From contig JAHIRF010000011.1 of the NCBI GenBank assembly GCA_018818785.1, positions 22,987-86,986 on the forward strand: DNA of 64,000 nucleotides, in the 5' to 3' direction. Made by a program: the position numbers and the translations under genes. The notes beneath the pieces are model-generated. The model saw only the letters and a program-made list of their open reading frames with translations. It did not search any database and was not told where the DNA came from. Below are positions 1 to 9,367 of this stretch, one piece after another. Numbering within the stretch: the first letter of the stretch is position 1; each line of letters begins with the position of its first letter. The stretch is from Thermoplasmatota archaeon. GTDB taxonomy: Archaea; Thermoplasmatota; Thermoplasmata; UBA10834.

Positions 1-204
1 CTTGATATGCATCTTGGAGAAATCACCGGTCATATCCTGCACAGTTGCCTCGGCGATCCTTCCCATCACACTTTCGGGTCCGTTGGACGGTGTCTCTCCG
101 AGCTGCATGCGGCTGAACATATCAGGCGCGTAGATCTTGTACCATTCCTTTGCACGCCACCTGTCCTTGATCTTCTTGGCAGCAGCCCTCGCCTTCTGAG
201 CCAT
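1..204 (-). CDS. rps3ae: 30S ribosomal protein eS1 (S3Ae), N-terminal part, cut by the window edge
   Basis: The reverse strand from 204 encodes a lysine-rich start (MAQKARAAAKKIKDRW), then WYKIYAPDMF and a GETPSNGPESVMGRI stretch, matching the conserved N-terminus of archaeal/eukaryotic eS1, a small-subunit protein near the mRNA exit. About 68 residues are visible; the rest lies beyond position 1. A TATA-like ttttaatata on the minus strand (251-260) sits about 47 nt upstream of the ATG, which implies a short leader. The ORF on the other strand here is a shadow. Confidence 0.9.
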   Translation of the reverse strand, partial: MAQKARAAAKKIKDRWRAKEWYKIYAPDMFSRMQLGETPSNGPESVMGRIAEATVQDMTGDFSKMHIK

Positions 205-306
205 CTAATACCTCTGGTTGACTGATTAGGATGCTCGATAACAGATTTCTATATTAAAAGCTTGCTGTGGAAAAAGAAATGATCGAAAGGGGGTTTGGGG
301 TGGTTT

Positions 307-1257
307 TCATCTCTTCCTGAGTTTGGGGTTCAGGACTTCGTCCATCGCATACCCGATGAAGGTGAATCCTAGCACCACCGTCACTATGCAGAGACCGGGC
401 ATGATGATGTACGCGTACGGTCCCGTAGTTGCGGCGCTCCAGGTATATGCCTCATCGAGCAGTCTACCCCAGGTCTCAACATCCTGAGGTCCCATCTTCA
501 GGAAACTCAGGGTGCTCTCGGAGAGGATCGATATCGCAATAGTCAGGATGGCGTTTGCGAATATGAGTGGAACGACATTCGGGAAGATGTGCTTCTTGAT
601 TATGTGCATATCTCCTGATCCAATCGCCCTCGCCCTCTCGATGAACTGTCTGGTCTTGATGGACAGCACCTGAGATCTAACGATCCTTGCCGTCGTAGAC
701 CATCCTGTGACTCCTATGACTATGATGACCGTCACAAGACTCCTGGCATCAAGCACGGATGATATGACCAGCATCAGCACCAGCCATGGGATGGACAGGA
801 ATACATCGTTGACCCTCATGATCACCTCGTCCTTCCAGCCGCCCCAATATCCTGATAACAGTCCGACACCCGTTCCTATGCCCATCGAGATGGCCATGGC
901 CGCTAGACCTACGGTCAGGGAAGCCTTAGTCCCGTGAAGGGTTCTTGTGAGGATGTCCCTCCCCCTCTGATCCGTACCGAACGGATGCTCCCACGAACTC
1001 TCCTCGAAAGTGTAGTCTGTGGAGGCGTACCGATCATATGGCACGAATAGATCCGCATAAACGACAACCGCAAGGAAGAAGACGATTATTCCCAATCCAA
1101 TCTTCCCCATCCATGTCGCCAGGAACAGGTCCGTGGTTCTGCCGAAGTTCCTGGCCTGGAGGCCGACCTTGTCTGATAGGTGCGGATTGAATTTGAAGAG
1201 GCCTCTTCCCCATCTCTCGAATCTAGCCTCGAATCTGGATTTCTTCTTGTTCGCCAT
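307..1257 (-). CDS. Peptide/dipeptide ABC transporter permease, DppC/OppC type
   Basis: Inner-membrane permease of an oligopeptide importer. About 316 residues with an N-terminal OppC-like cytoplasmic segment, a first membrane helix near residue 60, then five more helices. The EAA loop that docks the ATPase is visible (ERARAIGSGDMHIIKKHIFPN, about residues 205-225). I chose ATG 1257 over GTG 1266 because a strong anti-16S match (ggggtgatc) lies just upstream of 1257 and overlaps the end of the preceding permease gene. It is the last gene of a binding protein-DppB-DppC set. No ATPase follows; the next gene is eS1, so the DppD/DppF ATPases must be elsewhere. Family assignment is firm; the substrate is inferred. 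Confidence 0.88.
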   Translation of the reverse strand: MANKKKSRFEARFERWGRGLFKFNPHLSDKVGLQARNFGRTTDLFLATWMGKIGLGIIVFFLAVVVYADLFVPYDRYASTDYTFEESSWEHPFGTDQRGRDILTRTLHGTKASLTVGLAAMAISMGIGTGVGLLSGYWGGWKDEVIMRVNDVFLSIPWLVLMLVISSVLDARSLVTVIIVIGVTGWSTTARIVRSQVLSIKTRQFIERARAIGSGDMHIIKKHIFPNVVPLIFANAILTIAISILSESTLSFLKMGPQDVETWGRLLDEAYTWSAATTGPYAYIIMPGLCIVTVVLGFTFIGYAMDEVLNPKLRKR

Positions 1258-1268
1258 CGTGATCACCC

Positions 1269-2255
1269 CTACGTTATGCTCACCCGTGGATCGAGTTTCA
1301 AGATGACTATGTCTGCAATCAGATTCGCGATGACCACAGCGACTCCTCCTATGAAGAATATGAACTGCAGCATCGGGAAGTCATACTTCCAGATCGCTTC
1401 AACGGTCGTGAGTCCCAAGCCCTTGTAGCTGAACACAACCTCCACCTGGAACGCGCCACCCAATATGAACGCCGTGTCCATCGCGATCGTCGTCACGACC
1501 GGAAGCCTGGCATTTGGTGTCGCATGCCTCTTCATCACCTGCTTCTCCGATAATCCCTTGGCATAAGCAGTGACGATGTATTCCTCTGTCAGGACATCAA
1601 CAAGTGAGTTACGTTGAATCAGGATAATGCCTGCTAAAGACCCGACTACCAGCGTGGTCACTGGCAGTATCATGTGTTTCAATATGTCGACGACCTTGTC
1701 AAATGTGAGCGGGAACGGGGTCGTTCCTGATTCCATGTAACCTGAACCCGGTAACAAATGGAGAGTGCTCACGAATATGACCATCAAGACGATGCCGAAC
1801 CAGAATATCGGCATGCCGTAGAAGAACAGACCGAAACCTGTGATTGCCACATCCGTCGTCTTTCCTCGTCTGAATGCGGCAATCTTACCGAGAATGATTC
1901 CAGCCACGAATGTAATCGTTGATGCTACTCCCAGTAGCAATACTGTCCAACATATGGCATTTCCAAGGACTTCAATGACTGGTCGTTCCCAAGTATACGA
2001 TATTCCCCAGTCTCCCTGAAATGTCGAAACGAAGTATTTGACTAGCTGAACATCTAGAGTATCATTCAATCCCATCGTCTCGACATTTCTCCAATATATC
2101 GCATCCATATTGACTCCCGGTTGTCGCGGAGTCATCAGGAGTGCCGGATCTCCTGGCATTACCCTGAACAGCAGGAAGTTGACGAGCATAATCAGGATTA
2201 TCGTTATGAGTGCGTTGAATACGCGTTTGGTCAGTATCTTTCTGAAAGAGGCCAA
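1269..2255 (-). CDS. Peptide/dipeptide ABC transporter permease, DppB/OppB type
   Basis: First permease of the peptide importer, 328 residues. The N-terminus carries the family pattern: one membrane helix followed by FRVMPGDPALLM. Five further helices follow, with an EAA loop near residues 225-245 (TAYAKGLSEKQVMKRHATPNA). Translation starts at a TTG at 2255 preceded by a GGTGTGAT ribosome-binding match. The stop is 11 nt before the ATG of the DppC-like gene, so the two are co-transcribed. The large substrate-binding protein is 145 nt upstream on the same strand. Length is normal for the family. Confidence 0.88.
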   Translation of the reverse strand: MASFRKILTKRVFNALITIILIMLVNFLLFRVMPGDPALLMTPRQPGVNMDAIYWRNVETMGLNDTLDVQLVKYFVSTFQGDWGISYTWERPVIEVLGNAICWTVLLLGVASTITFVAGIILGKIAAFRRGKTTDVAITGFGLFFYGMPIFWFGIVLMVIFVSTLHLLPGSGYMESGTTPFPLTFDKVVDILKHMILPVTTLVVGSLAGIILIQRNSLVDVLTEEYIVTAYAKGLSEKQVMKRHATPNARLPVVTTIAMDTAFILGGAFQVEVVFSYKGLGLTTVEAIWKYDFPMLQFIFFIGGVAVVIANLIADIVILKLDPRVSIT

Positions 2256-2400
2256 ATATCACACCGTCCTTGGTAGTCATTTCATCTCTTCGGCCATGTT
2301 GCACGTTATGATTCACTTTATTGTGCGTTTTCTGTGACTCCACCCTCTCTAAATGAAATGGTGGAAAGGGTTTTTTTCTGGTTTCTACTCCGTGACGAAC

Positions 2401-5400
2401 CTACGCTTGGGGTGGTGGTGGTTCTTCCGGCGGCGCCATGCCTTCCATTCCGCTGCCGCCTTCCATGACCATTCCTTCACCGCCCTTCTTCTTGCGCTTC
2501 ATCAGCATCACAGCGGCCAAGATGGCCACGACCACAGCAATTCCGATTCCTGCGATCAGCAGCAAGCTGGTGCTCTTCTTCGCAACAGTGATGGTCTCGA
2601 TGTCGCCATACAATGTCTTGTTGTAATGGTCCTGGCCATCATCGGCTGTCACGTTGACTTTGAACACGCCGGCCGTATCAAAAGTGTGGTTGAAGTACAC
2701 CAACACTCTCACCTGCGGATCGAGGTCGACATCCTCCTTGATGTCTGTCGTGCCGTCACCGAATTCTATTTTCACGGTGGAAGAATCTCCCTCAAAGTCA
2801 CCGACGCTCACGGTGAACATGACGGTCTCTCCCGCGGTGATCTCATTCTTGTCCGCGTTCATCGTGGCAGTCGCTCTCTTGTTCGCTTCAACCACAGTCG
2901 CAGTCCGCTCTGCGCTGACATTGTGCCCCATTCCATCGTCCGCAGATATGGTCAGTTGGAACGAGCCTGTAGCGGTATATGTGTGGTTTGCTGCCCATGG
3001 TCGGTCCGCGGCACCCATGGTCATAGGGGTGCCATCGCCCCAGTTGTACCATACCGTGATAGTGTCTCCATCCGCATCCGTGATGTCGACTGGTTGGTAT
3101 TGCTGCGGCACGTTATACACCGCGGTGAATGATGACTGCACCTCGAGGATCGGAGCGGCGTTCTCAATGACCACTACCGTGAACTCTGCAGACTCGTTGA
3201 ACTCACCGTCGTATGCATAGACTGTAACCATGTAGGTCCCAGGCTCGGCATAGGTGTGTTCAAACTCCGCATACTGTGCCTCATAGGTGCCGCCAGCTGT
3301 CGTCGCAGAGAGGTTGTTGCTCTCGTCTCCGAAGTCGATGGTCAGTACCAACACATCACCATTCGCATCCGATGCACTTGCGTTCAAGGTCGTAACGACA
3401 TCGATGTTCACCGGATATGGTGTCACATCGAGTTCGAACGAACCTGGGGCTACATTGATGCCCTCTGCAATCACTGCAATGCGTGTGTTGGACACATTGT
3501 GCCCTTTCCCATCATCGACATAGACGGTGACAGTGTAATTCGCCTCGGTGTCCCATGTGTGCGATACCGTTGATGTCACGATCGCCCCAACCGTGCTCGG
3601 TGTGTTGACCGTGACACTGTAGGTTCCGTCGTCCCAGTCCCAGGTGAAAGTCAGTATATCTGGGTCAACATCGGACGAACTTGCCTTGCACGTCAACGGC
3701 TGACCAGGTACTCCGTTCATCGCCTGAATGGCTGGAACCGTCGGCGGCTGGTTGACGACGATGTTGTATGCCCTAGTAGTCGAGACATTTGAGTCGCCGC
3801 CTTCTATCCCGCCATAATCAAAGACCGAGATCTCCACACTGTATGCATCCGGAGTGGTCCATGCGTGAGTCACTGTGCTCGTGACCTGTTGTCCCACGGG
3901 TGTTGGCGCAGTCACATTGTATGTGCCGTCGTCCCAGTCCCAGGTTATCTTCGCGCCATCCTGCCAGGATTCCAAATCAGTCGCCACAATGGTCCAGGTC
4001 GTCACTGCGTAGACATATGCCTGGCTCGTCGGGTTGCTGGCAAGGCTTATGATATTCGGCGCTTGGTTGACCTCTCCCTGGACTTCGACAACGGCTGTCC
4101 TAACTATGGGGTCTCTGAGTCCGGTCGTCGGATCAACATATTCGTCTGTGATTGATACATTGAGGTCATAGACACCTTCGATAGCATAGCCATGGCCCGC
4201 AGTAACCTCCGTTGGTGTGGTTGCACCGCTGACTGTATAGGAATTCGATTCACCATCGCCCCATTCGAATTCGACAATGATGTCGTCGCCTTCAGAATCG
4301 GAAACCTCGATGGTCACGAAGGGCGTTTCATCGGCTACGTATGTAACATACGACTCCTCTGGAACCGTGTTGAAGACTGGTGCTCTGTTCGTCACTTGCT
4401 TCACATTGAACCATATCCATAGTAGGTCGGATGCGACATTGAGGCCGGAATGCTCAGAAACTTCTCCCCAGTTGTCGAAATTCGCGTCAGTGTATCCATA
4501 CAATCCGAGGTCGTAGTACGGTGGGTTCTCACAATACGAGTCATAGACCCACTGCTGCAGCTTGTCAAGGATCACTTTTCTCGCTCCAATGTCCAGAGTG
4601 TTCATCGCCAGGCTCATGTTCTGGTCGAAGGCTGAATAGGCTCCATCCAGTCCCCATTCCTCTGGAGCGTCCGTATAGTTGTCGTTACCATACCACCATG
4701 GTCCCATCGGCATCTGGCAGTTGTCGCCACCGGTCTCAATCTCAGAGGTGAGCCAGCAGCTGAGAGCGCCGCCCATCGGCTCAGGGCCCCAGCCCCAGTG
4801 CCAGACCCATATGTCATAGTCCGCCTTGTACCAGGCGACGTTGATCATGGTTATCTCTGATTCTGTGGTGTATACCAGACCTATGCCGGCTTCAGCTGCC
4901 CAGCCCTGCCATGCCTCCCCAATGGTCGCGTAGGTCGGGTCGGTGTCAGGTGCCTGGCATCGTATGCCTGTGAGCTCAGTGCCGGCAGGCACTCCGTAAC
5001 CGTTGCCTGCTGCTGCCTCCCAGTAGCCATCACCGTCTGAATCGACATTCCATCCATGGCTGTTGAGCCATGCCTCGGCCGCCACGGGGTCGTAAGGCAA
5101 CTGGTTCTGGATATCTGCCTGCCAGAACCCTGGCTGCACAACAGATGATCCTATCTTGCCATATCCTTCAAGGGTCACGTTGACGATGTAATCCTTGTTC
5201 AGCGTCATCATAATCGCTTTTCTGACATTCGGATCGTTCAACGCTGCATGATGGGAGCCATATGGCTTTTTCACGAAGCTAGCTGGAATCGCGTTGATTG
5301 CGATATCGCAGATGCCGGGTTCCTGGACCGCGGCCTTATAGACGTTAACACTCGCCCCTGCACCCAGGGCTTCCAAGAACGATCTCATGTCTCCGGTGAG

Positions 5401-6228
5401 GACAGCGAAGTCCTGCACACCAGAGTTTATGTCCTGGGTCAATCCCTGTGTCGAGGTATAGACGGTGTAGAGTATACCATCGATCTTGACGGTCCTCTCT
5501 GCACCATAGTCTGAAGTGCCATGGTAGTTTGGCGCGGTCATGTACTTGTACCACGAACCCTTTAGATATGATTCGAAGACGAATGGTCCGCTACCGACCA
5601 ATTCTCCAGGGTTCATCGAAGCCAATGCGTTCGGGTAGGTTTCCCAAAGGTACTTCGGCACGATAGGCATGGATGCGATATCATCGATCAAGGTCGCCTT
5701 CGCGTAAGGCGTATCCATGCTGAAAGCGTAGTTATTGACCTTGGTTATGTTGCTTACTTCTTCCAGATACCAATCGAAAGTCGCTCCAGTGTTGTCCTTC
5801 ATTGTCTGGAATGAGAATACCACATCGTCTGCAGTAAGTGGATGGGAAGTATCATCGATGTTAGCCGCGTTCCTGAAGTATGCGGTATCCGTGATGTTGA
5901 TGGTGGTCGTCATCACACCAGTCGTCGGATTGACGCGCTGGTAGTATCCGGTCGCCAAATCATATACAGGTCCGTTCCAGTTCTGGTCGTAAGTGAAAAG
6001 CGCACTGTACACCAGATAGCAGGCGACATAGTCTTCTACCATCTCGATGGCGAGCGGATTCCAATTGACGATTTCGCTCAACCATCCTACACCAACATAT
6101 CCTTCATCTGCCGCGCTTACTGTTCCGGTCGCAGGCGATCCGGTGATGAACACTGACATGGCCGATACGGTCAGTACCATCACTATCATGATCGCCAGCG
6201 CACGCATAGTTTTTAAACCAATCCTCAT
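2401..6228 (-). CDS. Giant peptide-binding protein: SBP_bac_5 domain, six PKD-like repeats and a membrane anchor
   Basis: A 1275-residue extracellular solute-binding protein. Residues 1-40 form a signal peptide. Residues about 45-600 are an OppA/DppA-type binding domain (DDVVFSFQTMKDN, then PYGSHHAALNDPNVRKAIMM). From about 615 to 1220 there are six PKD-like beta-sandwich repeats marked by FEWGDGE, WDWDDGTY (twice), IDFGDES, YNWGDGT and IEFGDGT. One transmembrane helix (about 1230-1255) is followed by a lysine-rich and Pro/Glu tail facing the cytoplasm. Ordinary binding proteins are about 550 residues, so the stalk and anchor more than double the protein. It heads the operon with the two permeases downstream. 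It probably captures peptides away from the membrane on a PKD stalk; that role is inference. Confidence 0.88.
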   Translation of the reverse strand: MRIGLKTMRALAIMIVMVLTVSAMSVFITGSPATGTVSAADEGYVGVGWLSEIVNWNPLAIEMVEDYVACYLVYSALFTYDQNWNGPVYDLATGYYQRVNPTTGVMTTTINITDTAYFRNAANIDDTSHPLTADDVVFSFQTMKDNTGATFDWYLEEVSNITKVNNYAFSMDTPYAKATLIDDIASMPIVPKYLWETYPNALASMNPGELVGSGPFVFESYLKGSWYKYMTAPNYHGTSDYGAERTVKIDGILYTVYTSTQGLTQDINSGVQDFAVLTGDMRSFLEALGAGASVNVYKAAVQEPGICDIAINAIPASFVKKPYGSHHAALNDPNVRKAIMMTLNKDYIVNVTLEGYGKIGSSVVQPGFWQADIQNQLPYDPVAAEAWLNSHGWNVDSDGDGYWEAAAGNGYGVPAGTELTGIRCQAPDTDPTYATIGEAWQGWAAEAGIGLVYTTESEITMINVAWYKADYDIWVWHWGWGPEPMGGALSCWLTSEIETGGDNCQMPMGPWWYGNDNYTDAPEEWGLDGAYSAFDQNMSLAMNTLDIGARKVILDKLQQWVYDSYCENPPYYDLGLYGYTDANFDNWGEVSEHSGLNVASDLLWIWFNVKQVTNRAPVFNTVPEESYVTYVADETPFVTIEVSDSEGDDIIVEFEWGDGESNSYTVSGATTPTEVTAGHGYAIEGVYDLNVSITDEYVDPTTGLRDPIVRTAVVEVQGEVNQAPNIISLASNPTSQAYVYAVTTWTIVATDLESWQDGAKITWDWDDGTYNVTAPTPVGQQVTSTVTHAWTTPDAYSVEISVFDYGGIEGGDSNVSTTRAYNIVVNQPPTVPAIQAMNGVPGQPLTCKASSSDVDPDILTFTWDWDDGTYSVTVNTPSTVGAIVTSTVSHTWDTEANYTVTVYVDDGKGHNVSNTRIAVIAEGINVAPGSFELDVTPYPVNIDVVTTLNASASDANGDVLVLTIDFGDESNNLSATTAGGTYEAQYAEFEHTYAEPGTYMVTVYAYDGEFNESAEFTVVVIENAAPILEVQSSFTAVYNVPQQYQPVDITDADGDTITVWYNWGDGTPMTMGAADRPWAANHTYTATGSFQLTISADDGMGHNVSAERTATVVEANKRATATMNADKNEITAGETVMFTVSVGDFEGDSSTVKIEFGDGTTDIKEDVDLDPQVRVLVYFNHTFDTAGVFKVNVTADDGQDHYNKTLYGDIETITVAKKSTSLLLIAGIGIAVVVAILAAVMLMKRKKKGGEGMVMEGGSGMEGMAPPEEPPPPQA

Positions 6229-6548
6229 ACAAACAGTCCCCTTGCTGTCCTACAGTTCCCCAATACGCTTGACAAGGCCAAATGCCAATATCTGGCCCCC
6301 TATATCGCGGGGATTAGACTTGATGCTATATAAATGATTTGCGCACGGGCGCGGCGTGACCGAATTTTATCTGAATAGCATTGTCCACATAGGGTCATCA
6401 CGATGTTTACTATGATTCCCAGAGATGCTTCTAGAGTTCGATGCTGGACGGCGTCTGATGATATGAGTCTACGTCGGAGAGACCTCTGCGTGTTCGAATA
6501 AAATACAATCCCTACGAAATTCGGACGAGTCGCCGGATATCTCACGAT
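6229..6548. other. Intergenic region, about 320 nt: promoter of the peptide-importer operon, otherwise empty
   Basis: No convincing gene. On the minus strand a TATA-like element (atttatatagc, 6326-6336) lies about 100 nt upstream of the binding-protein ATG, so the operon would have a leader of roughly 75 nt. An 81-codon open frame at 6300-6545 has unlikely composition and no ribosome site, and I do not call it. The interval 6360-6548 shows nothing I can name. Confidence 0.5.
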
Positions 6549-7958
6549 CTATACATGCTTCGACGAAACCTCGCAATATTTCCAAAACACCGTGATAACG
6601 CTCTTCTCGAAATCCTTCATCCCCTTCACGACCGCGAACTCGTTCGGTGCGTGAGCCCGTCCACCGTGTCCGAGCCCCGCACAGGTCCATGGAACCCCCA
6701 GGACTTGATCGAAGAGGTAGTATGGTGCCGATCCGGCATGCATCGGCCAAACCTCCGGCTCCTTTCCATGATATCTCATCGCCTCGACGCACGCTTTGGA
6801 TACATCGGCTGTCGGTGATACTTTCGACCAGGGGTAATCCTCATAGTTCCTCATCTTCACGTCCGTGAAACCCCTCCTCTTCAGATGTTCCATGACCTTC
6901 GCCCTGGTCTTCTCGATGGTCATGTCCGGGACTGTCCTGATGTCGATCTTCGCCTTCGCCCTCGGCGGCAACACCGTCTTCGTGCCATCCTCGGTGAACC
7001 CTGCGAGTAGCCCATCTATGTTGACCGAGGGCTCGAACAGATACTTCTTGAGCATCTCCTCCTTGCCCCCATCGGCCTTGAACTTGCTCGCCCCAAGATC
7101 CTTCCTGTACGCATCCGGGTCGAACTTCTTCGCGAGTTCCTTGACCAGTTCCAGGTCCTCTGGGCTGGGAGGGCGCACATCATCCCACAATCCGTCGATC
7201 GCAGGTTGCTGATTCTCGTCGACCATGGTCGATATAGCATGCACGAGCCTCCACACGGGGCTGTGTATCCACACGGCCTCGCTACTATGGACCTCGCCTT
7301 CCATGGGACCCCCCGTCTGTTCCGTCCCCTCGGCCACAAGGTCGAAATAGACGCAACCTTTCATTCCGAAGGATATCACGGGGACCCCGTCGGCGTTCTC
7401 GCCATAATCGAAGGTGAAGGCTGCATCGGCCTTCGACAGCTTCTCCCTGTTCTTATTCACATAACCAGGCAGGCTGAGCCCGCCTAATTCTTCCTCGCCT
7501 TCTATTAGGAAATGAACGTTCATGGGCATCTCATCATTGTCCACCATCGTTCGGATGGCCAGGAGTGATCCCGCGAGCGCGCCCTTCGAATTGGCGACTC
7601 CCCGGTTCACCAGGACCTCCCCGTAGGGTTCCTTCCCGACTATGGTCGCCCCGAACGGCGGATGGTCCCATTCTTCGATGTCCCCCACTGGCATGACATC
7701 GTACATGCCGTACATCAGAGCGGTCTTCTCTGCCCCGATATCGAGGTGTCCCGTGACCAGCGGATGGCTGTTCTTCCCACCTCTGAAGAGTCTCGGCTCG
7801 GCCCCTAGTTTCGAGATCATCTCCCCCACAGCGTGGGCGCTCTCCTCGATCCCCTCACCTGTCATCGAGACGCTTGGGATTCGCAGCAATTTCCGCGTCT
7901 CGTTCAGATGCTGGTCCCAGGACTGGTCTATCTTGCTGTGAAGCTTCTTCAGAGTCAT
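6549..7958 (-). CDS. M20-family metallopeptidase homologue with substituted metal ligands
   Basis: A 469-residue protein of the M20 dipeptidase/carboxypeptidase family. The order of motifs is normal: the first metal motif near residue 85, an RG..N/DSKG motif near 118, EGEEELGG near 152, a central dimerisation domain, and a C-terminal GRAHAPNEF containing the last His. The canonical GHYDV motif reads GMYDV here, so the first metal-binding His is Met. The bridging Asp of the RGxxDxKG motif reads as Asn (NRGVANSKG). The Glu pair and terminal His are intact. It may therefore bind one metal, use a different chemistry, or be a non-catalytic relative. It lies downstream of the small zinc-ribbon gene and upstream of the peptide importer, all on the minus strand, which fits peptide use. 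Confidence 0.8.
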   Translation of the reverse strand: MTLKKLHSKIDQSWDQHLNETRKLLRIPSVSMTGEGIEESAHAVGEMISKLGAEPRLFRGGKNSHPLVTGHLDIGAEKTALMYGMYDVMPVGDIEEWDHPPFGATIVGKEPYGEVLVNRGVANSKGALAGSLLAIRTMVDNDEMPMNVHFLIEGEEELGGLSLPGYVNKNREKLSKADAAFTFDYGENADGVPVISFGMKGCVYFDLVAEGTEQTGGPMEGEVHSSEAVWIHSPVWRLVHAISTMVDENQQPAIDGLWDDVRPPSPEDLELVKELAKKFDPDAYRKDLGASKFKADGGKEEMLKKYLFEPSVNIDGLLAGFTEDGTKTVLPPRAKAKIDIRTVPDMTIEKTRAKVMEHLKRRGFTDVKMRNYEDYPWSKVSPTADVSKACVEAMRYHGKEPEVWPMHAGSAPYYLFDQVLGVPWTCAGLGHGGRAHAPNEFAVVKGMKDFEKSVITVFWKYCEVSSKHV

Positions 7959-8001
7959 CGACCCAACTCCTCAGGACGGAGTATCGGCTATGATGTCCGT
8001 T

Positions 8002-8142
8002 TCAGTTGCCCAGGAACCTCGGCTTGGAGGCCCTCTCGTTCTTGACTATCTGCTGGATGGGCCCGTTGTGACACTTCACAGCACTCTCCTCGTCAGAATA
8101 AACCTTGCCGCATGTGAAGCACTTGTACATCGTCTGGGTCAT
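8002..8142 (-). CDS. Small zinc-ribbon-like protein, 46 residues
   Basis: Reads MTQTMYKCFTCGKVYSDEE, then AVKCHN and a basic tail. CxxC plus a Cys-His pair about 12 residues later could bind one zinc. I place the start at ATG 8142, preceded by aggagatg at a suitable distance; a longer frame reaches 8196 but lacks such a site. It sits between the HdrB-linked small gene and the M20 gene on the same strand. No function recognised. Confidence 0.6.
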   Translation of the reverse strand: MTQTMYKCFTCGKVYSDEESAVKCHNGPIQQIVKNERASKPRFLGN

Positions 8143-8224
8143 GTGGGCATCTCCTAAACTGGTCTCCGTGTCCTGCTGCTTCCGCATCAGCGACATGGAT
8201 AATTAATCTTGTCAGTTGCGGTCA

Positions 8225-8494
8225 TCAGGATAGATGCTTCGCCAGGGCGTTCTTCGCCTCCGCCGTGAGTTCTGCATCCTGTTTTCCCAGGGTCTCCTGG
8301 AGGGCTGCCAATGTGACCGGGTCTTTCAAGAACACAGGGATGTAGCTCGTGGTCGTATCGATCACGAGCACGGCCACCAACTCGTTCTCTTCCAGTTTCC
8401 TTTCTTCGATCATAGCCTTGAACTCGACGAAAGGTCGGATGTCCGGAGGTACATTCTTCACCTCCGTGATGGTCACAAGGTTTGTTTTGTACAT
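8225..8494 (-). CDS. Uncharacterised 89-residue protein in the HdrC-HdrB transcription unit
   Basis: Starts MYKTNLVTITEV and has an alternating charged/hydrophobic pattern with no cysteine and no membrane segment: probably a small soluble alpha/beta protein. ATG 8494 is preceded by gaggtgtcc, a good match to the anti-16S sequence; an ATG 15 nt further upstream (8509) is the alternative. It begins about 20 nt after the HdrB stop codon, so it is almost certainly translated from the hdrCB message and may be an accessory subunit or regulator. I do not recognise the family. Confidence 0.6.
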   Translation of the reverse strand: MYKTNLVTITEVKNVPPDIRPFVEFKAMIEERKLEENELVAVLVIDTTTSYIPVFLKDPVTLAALQETLGKQDAELTAEAKNALAKHLS

Positions 8495-8514
8495 CTCCGG
8501 ACACCTCATGGTTT

Positions 8515-9366
8515 CTACAGGTTTACCTTGGTCTGGTGCACTTCCAGTCCGAGCTTCTCCTTGTCCATGCCGAACGCAAGTCCCAGGAGCTGTGATAGGT
8601 GCAGCACCGGCGTGTGATACTCCTTCAGCTGCATCTGACCGACATCGTACTGCAGGTGACAGAACGGACAGCAATCGACGATGACTTCCGCTCCGGCGGC
8701 CTTCATGTTGTCCAGGTTCTCCTTCGTCATCTTGAGTGCGACATCCGGTGTCCTCGCCCTGACACCGCCGCCTGCTCCGCAGCAGGTGCCCTTGTCCTTG
8801 TACGGCACGCTCGTCATGCCCGCAGCCTCGACGATGTCGTCGAACACATGGGGTCTTTCCGCGTCGTCGATCTTCTTGATGTTGCTGGGCTTCAGGAAGT
8901 GGCAGCCATAGTGGACGGCGGCCTTGAGGTTCTTCCCTCCCTTCGCCTTCGCCCTTACGGCCTCGACGCCGATGTCTTTGTAGATGAGTTCCACGAAGTG
9001 TCTCACGTTGACCGTGCCGTTGTACTCCATCCCCGTGGCGTCCTTCAATATCTTGTTGACCTTCTTGCGGAGCTCAGGGTCATGGTTGAGCTTGTGCGCG
9101 ACCTCGAACAGGGTGTCGAAGCATCCGTTGCAGATCGTGAGTATGTCCATGCCCATCCTCTCTGCGATCGCGAGGTTCCTTGCTCCGACGCTCATCCAAT
9201 ACATCTGGTCGAACGACCTCATGACACCTGGAGCGGGGCAGCAGCTGGCCCCCTTCATGTCCTCGAGTTCGACGCCCAATGATTCCAAGACCTGTCTCGT
9301 GGAGCTCTCTATCCCGGGATATCTGAGCGGCATGATGCATCCAAGGAAGAATGCGTATTTCGTCAT
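8515..9366 (-). CDS. hdrB: Heterodisulfide reductase subunit B homologue
   Basis: A 283-residue HdrB. It carries two cysteine-rich CCG domains: CCPAPG and CNGCFDT in the N-terminal half, and a C-terminal set with HYGCH, GTCCGAGGG and DCCPFCH. In HdrB these bind the non-cubane [4Fe-4S] clusters that reduce the CoM-S-S-CoB disulfide in methanogens; HdrB-like proteins also serve in non-methanogens with other thiol or flavin partners. The gene starts 1 nt after the hdrC stop codon. HdrA is not in the window, so whether this is a true heterodisulfide reductase or another Hdr-type oxidoreductase is open. Confidence 0.88.
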   Translation of the reverse strand: MTKYAFFLGCIMPLRYPGIESSTRQVLESLGVELEDMKGASCCPAPGVMRSFDQMYWMSVGARNLAIAERMGMDILTICNGCFDTLFEVAHKLNHDPELRKKVNKILKDATGMEYNGTVNVRHFVELIYKDIGVEAVRAKAKGGKNLKAAVHYGCHFLKPSNIKKIDDAERPHVFDDIVEAAGMTSVPYKDKGTCCGAGGGVRARTPDVALKMTKENLDNMKAAGAEVIVDCCPFCHLQYDVGQMQLKEYHTPVLHLSQLLGLAFGMDKEKLGLEVHQTKVNL

Positions 9367-9367
9367 C

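Noticed and set aside
2353..3132. 259-codon plus-strand frame opposite the giant binding protein
   Set aside because: His/Arg-rich antisense shadow of the PKD-coding strand, no promoter or ribosome site.
6300..6545. 81-codon minus-strand frame in the 6.2-6.5 kb gap
   Set aside because: Arg/Ser-rich, no ribosome site, and it covers the TATA box of the importer operon.
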